64,000 nt of DNA, taken from positions 91,783,213-91,847,212 of the forward strand of contig OZ023274.1 of assembly GCA_964007475.1 (NCBI GenBank), in the 5' to 3' direction. The stretch comes from Hybos culiciformis. Lineage: Eukaryota; Arthropoda; Insecta; Diptera; Hybotidae. The number at the start of each line of letters is the position of its first letter. The stretch's first letter is position 1. Below, in pieces: positions 61,592 through 64,000 of the stretch. The position numbers were made by a program, and so were the translations under genes. Under the pieces are notes generated by a model. That model saw only the letters and a program-made list of their open reading frames with translations. It did not search any database and was not told the origin of the DNA.

Positions 61592-64000
61592 AGCCGATTT
61601 AAATTCGATTGTGTGATGAATTAACTTGTCTTTTATATATTAACGAAAGATTACAGTGATTTTGTTAATCGAATCTTAACATACATATCTATCAGCAAAA
61701 AAATTATTTTTTTTAACTTCAACTGTTCAACAAGTTCAACAAGTTCTTGTCAAAAGAATTTTAATTTTGGTTTTGAAAATTTTTTTTTTTGTGTTTACAA
61801 ATTTTCCATTATTACCAAAAAAAAAAGAAAAAAAAAATTCTTAAACACAAAAATCTTTATCATTTTATACGCCCTGGCTCATTAAGTAATGATATATTGA
61901 TAACCCGTATAATCAGAAAAAAAAATAAAATTTTAAAAGAAAAAAATTATAATTTTAATGATTTTAATCAAATAATATCATTAAAAATATTTAAAATTTT
62001 TTCTTTGAAATCAAAGAAGATTTTTGAATTAATTTTTTGTTTTTTTTTTTTTTTTAAATATTTTTCTCATAAGAATTTTATTTTGCAGTTTTCAAAATTA
62101 ATAAACATTTTTTTTTTTTTCTTTTTTTTTCTGTGTTTTTGGTTTTTTTGGCAGTAGCTTTTAATAATAATAAATCCTCATATTTTTTGAAACTTCTGAA
62201 TTTTTTTTTTGTTTTTTGTGCAATTACTTTTAATCAATTTAATTTTTGTGCAAAAAAAAAAAAATTTATAAAAAAAATAAAAACAAGGTATCATCCAGCC
62301 TTCTAATTTATTATATTAAATTTATTATTATATTAAAAAAAAAATACTTAATACAATATTAAAAAAAAACAAAAATCATGAATTTTTAAGAACTTATCAT
62401 ACTGTTAAAAAAAAAAAAATTTATAATTTTTAACAAAACACAAGAAGTAGAGAGAGAAAGACTACATAATACAACATATTGCATAAACTAATAATAATTC
62501 AATCTTATATTCATGCCATCACGTACAACGTCAAAATGTACCAAAAGTAAAGAAATTTGAGTAAGAAAAAAAAAAAGAAAACAAAAATTTATGAAATCAG
62601 TTCTCAAAAAAAAAACAGAAATAAATTTTTATAAACGAAAATCGTATGCATTAGACACAATATCAATCAGATTTTCAAAAACCATCATACTTTTAAAAAC
62701 TATATAAATATGTTTTCATTTTCTGTCATTTAATAAAAAAAAAATTGACAGAAAACTTTATTGGGAATGAAATTTTCTTGCAATTATTTACTCCAAAACA
62801 TGAAATTTTTTTCGTTTTGCTAAATGCATGGCACAACAAATTGAAGCCGTCTTGTTTGACCTTCTAAATTGCAGAAGCTCAATTCTAATTTTCCGAATAT
62901 TATTTTGATAATTCGCTATTAATATAAATATTAATGCTATTAAAACTTAGTAGTTTCTTCGTTGATGTATCAGTCAATCAAGAAACTTCTTTGCCGAAAA
63001 TATAGGCATAGATTTAGAATTATAAAAATTTTTGATAAATTAATTTTTTAGAGAAGGTTCTTAAATTAAAAATGTTCTATAAATGTAAAATGAATTATGA
63101 CTTATATCGTAAATCTTTTAGCTTTTACAGATTTTAAAATTAAAAAGATAATTATAGTTTTAAAAACAAATTAATGAATTGAGAAGTTTCATTCTAATAA
63201 TATCCATGATAAACTCTTTTAAAAACCCCTTCAATGCAACAATAATGCATTCCACTAAAATATCCCATGGATGCAATTTTCAATAATAACAAAAAGGACT
63301 CTCGAATTTTTTTTTTTATATATATATTTATATACGTATTTACAAGTAAATCTAAAATGTGGTTATTGCACCCGAAAAAAATTGTATTTTTAATAATAAT
63401 ATTAATTTTTTTTTTTTTGTTTTTATATCCCGCCTCAATTATGCGCATAATTATTTTATAATATCTCTCTAAAAAAAAAAAAAGTGGAGACTTAAGCAAG
63501 TTAAGATTGACTACCCGAATTAAGAAACATAATTTAACAAAAAAAAAAAAACCAAAAATATTTTAAGCAAAATAATATTTATGAAAATATAATAAAATAA
63601 AAAAAAAAAAGAAAACGAAAAAAAAAAAGATTTTATTAAACCTAAAGACGTTTAAATGTACAAAAGTAGAGTGGCGATAATATTTATCTGGTGCGCATTG
63701 AATTATCATTTTAATTTGTGGTTGTTTGGTCACATTGTATGTTCCAGTTTATCTTTTCTTTTGGAATTCAAAGAGTTTGTGCTATATATGTATATAAAAA
63801 TCTTTAAATTTCATATTACACTATAATTTTCGCCTATTAATTTCAGTCAAGGGTCCCATATTTATAAGCTTTTTTTTTTCAATTCTCTTACAAATCGAAG
63901 TTATGCATCAATGACAGGCCGAATAATTGTAAAGCGATAAATTTGTAACTAAAATGTCAAAACATGTCAAAATTATAAAGAAAGATAAATAAATCTTGAA
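61592..64000. other. AT-rich non-coding stretch
   Basis: No gene is called. A possible start exon lies at 62513-62546: ATG reading MPSRTTSKCTK, then an AAAA|GTAAAG donor. A 26-codon frame from the ATG at 62828 reads MAQQIEAVLFDLLNCR and onwards. Both are short islands of varied codons without further support. A 122-codon frame at 61789-62157 is A- and T-homopolymer translation (Lys, Phe, Ile) and is not credible. Confidence 0.5.

Noticed and set aside
61789..62157. 122-codon plus-strand frame
   Set aside because: It is a translation of poly-A and poly-T tracts (runs of Lys and Phe) with no ATG at its start and no protein-like segment.
1..64000. CRISPR arrays, bacterial operons, rRNA genes or an integrated virus
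   Set aside because: No regularly spaced repeats with unique spacers, no closely packed genes, no rRNA-like conserved blocks and no viral protein motifs were seen on either strand.

Overview
This window looks like eukaryotic nuclear DNA from an invertebrate, most plausibly an insect. It is extremely AT-rich, full of A and T homopolymers and short AT microsatellites, and almost free of long reading frames. It shows spliceosomal donor and acceptor signals and several small non-autonomous DNA transposons with intact ends. Nothing bacterial is visible: no operons, no ribosome-binding-site architecture, no rRNA genes and no convincing intact tRNA. The insect assignment is inference from an arthropod-type TCAGT initiator, the A-rich context of the best start codon and the transposon types. 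No species can be named.

I see no complete gene. The best coding evidence is a short first coding exon at 37929-37994 (+), 22 codons beginning MDFQSAMETFAEAWV, followed directly by a GTTAGT donor. Upstream on the same strand are a probable non-coding first exon with an initiator and a GTAAGT donor (33708-33757), a candidate 27-nt exon between a strong acceptor and a GTAAGT donor (34888-34914), and a 40-codon reading frame behind an acceptor-like site (36125-36247). Together they suggest the 5' end of a plus-strand gene with long introns whose main coding exons lie beyond the window. I do not recognise the protein.

The rest is intergenic or intronic. Recognisable elements are: a nested inverted-repeat (foldback) cluster at 10847-11266; a hAT-type MITE with a perfect 8-bp target duplication at 20691-21115; a pair of diverged dispersed repeats at 22525-22672 and 26849-26990; an element with ACTCGGTTA-rich ends at 23008-23530; a second hAT-type element with a perfect 8-bp duplication at 27792-28367; an unusual foldback element built from 81-bp palindromic tandem units at 45841-46789; and a MITE with perfect 34-bp inverted ends at 47601-47917. 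Short coding-like islands occur at 39707-39886, 45278-45427, 60244-60474 (-) and 61367-61591, plus a TATA-containing promoter-like site near 53904. These may be exons, decayed genes or chance.

I found no operon-like system, CRISPR array or defence locus. The most unusual object is the 81-bp-unit foldback element.
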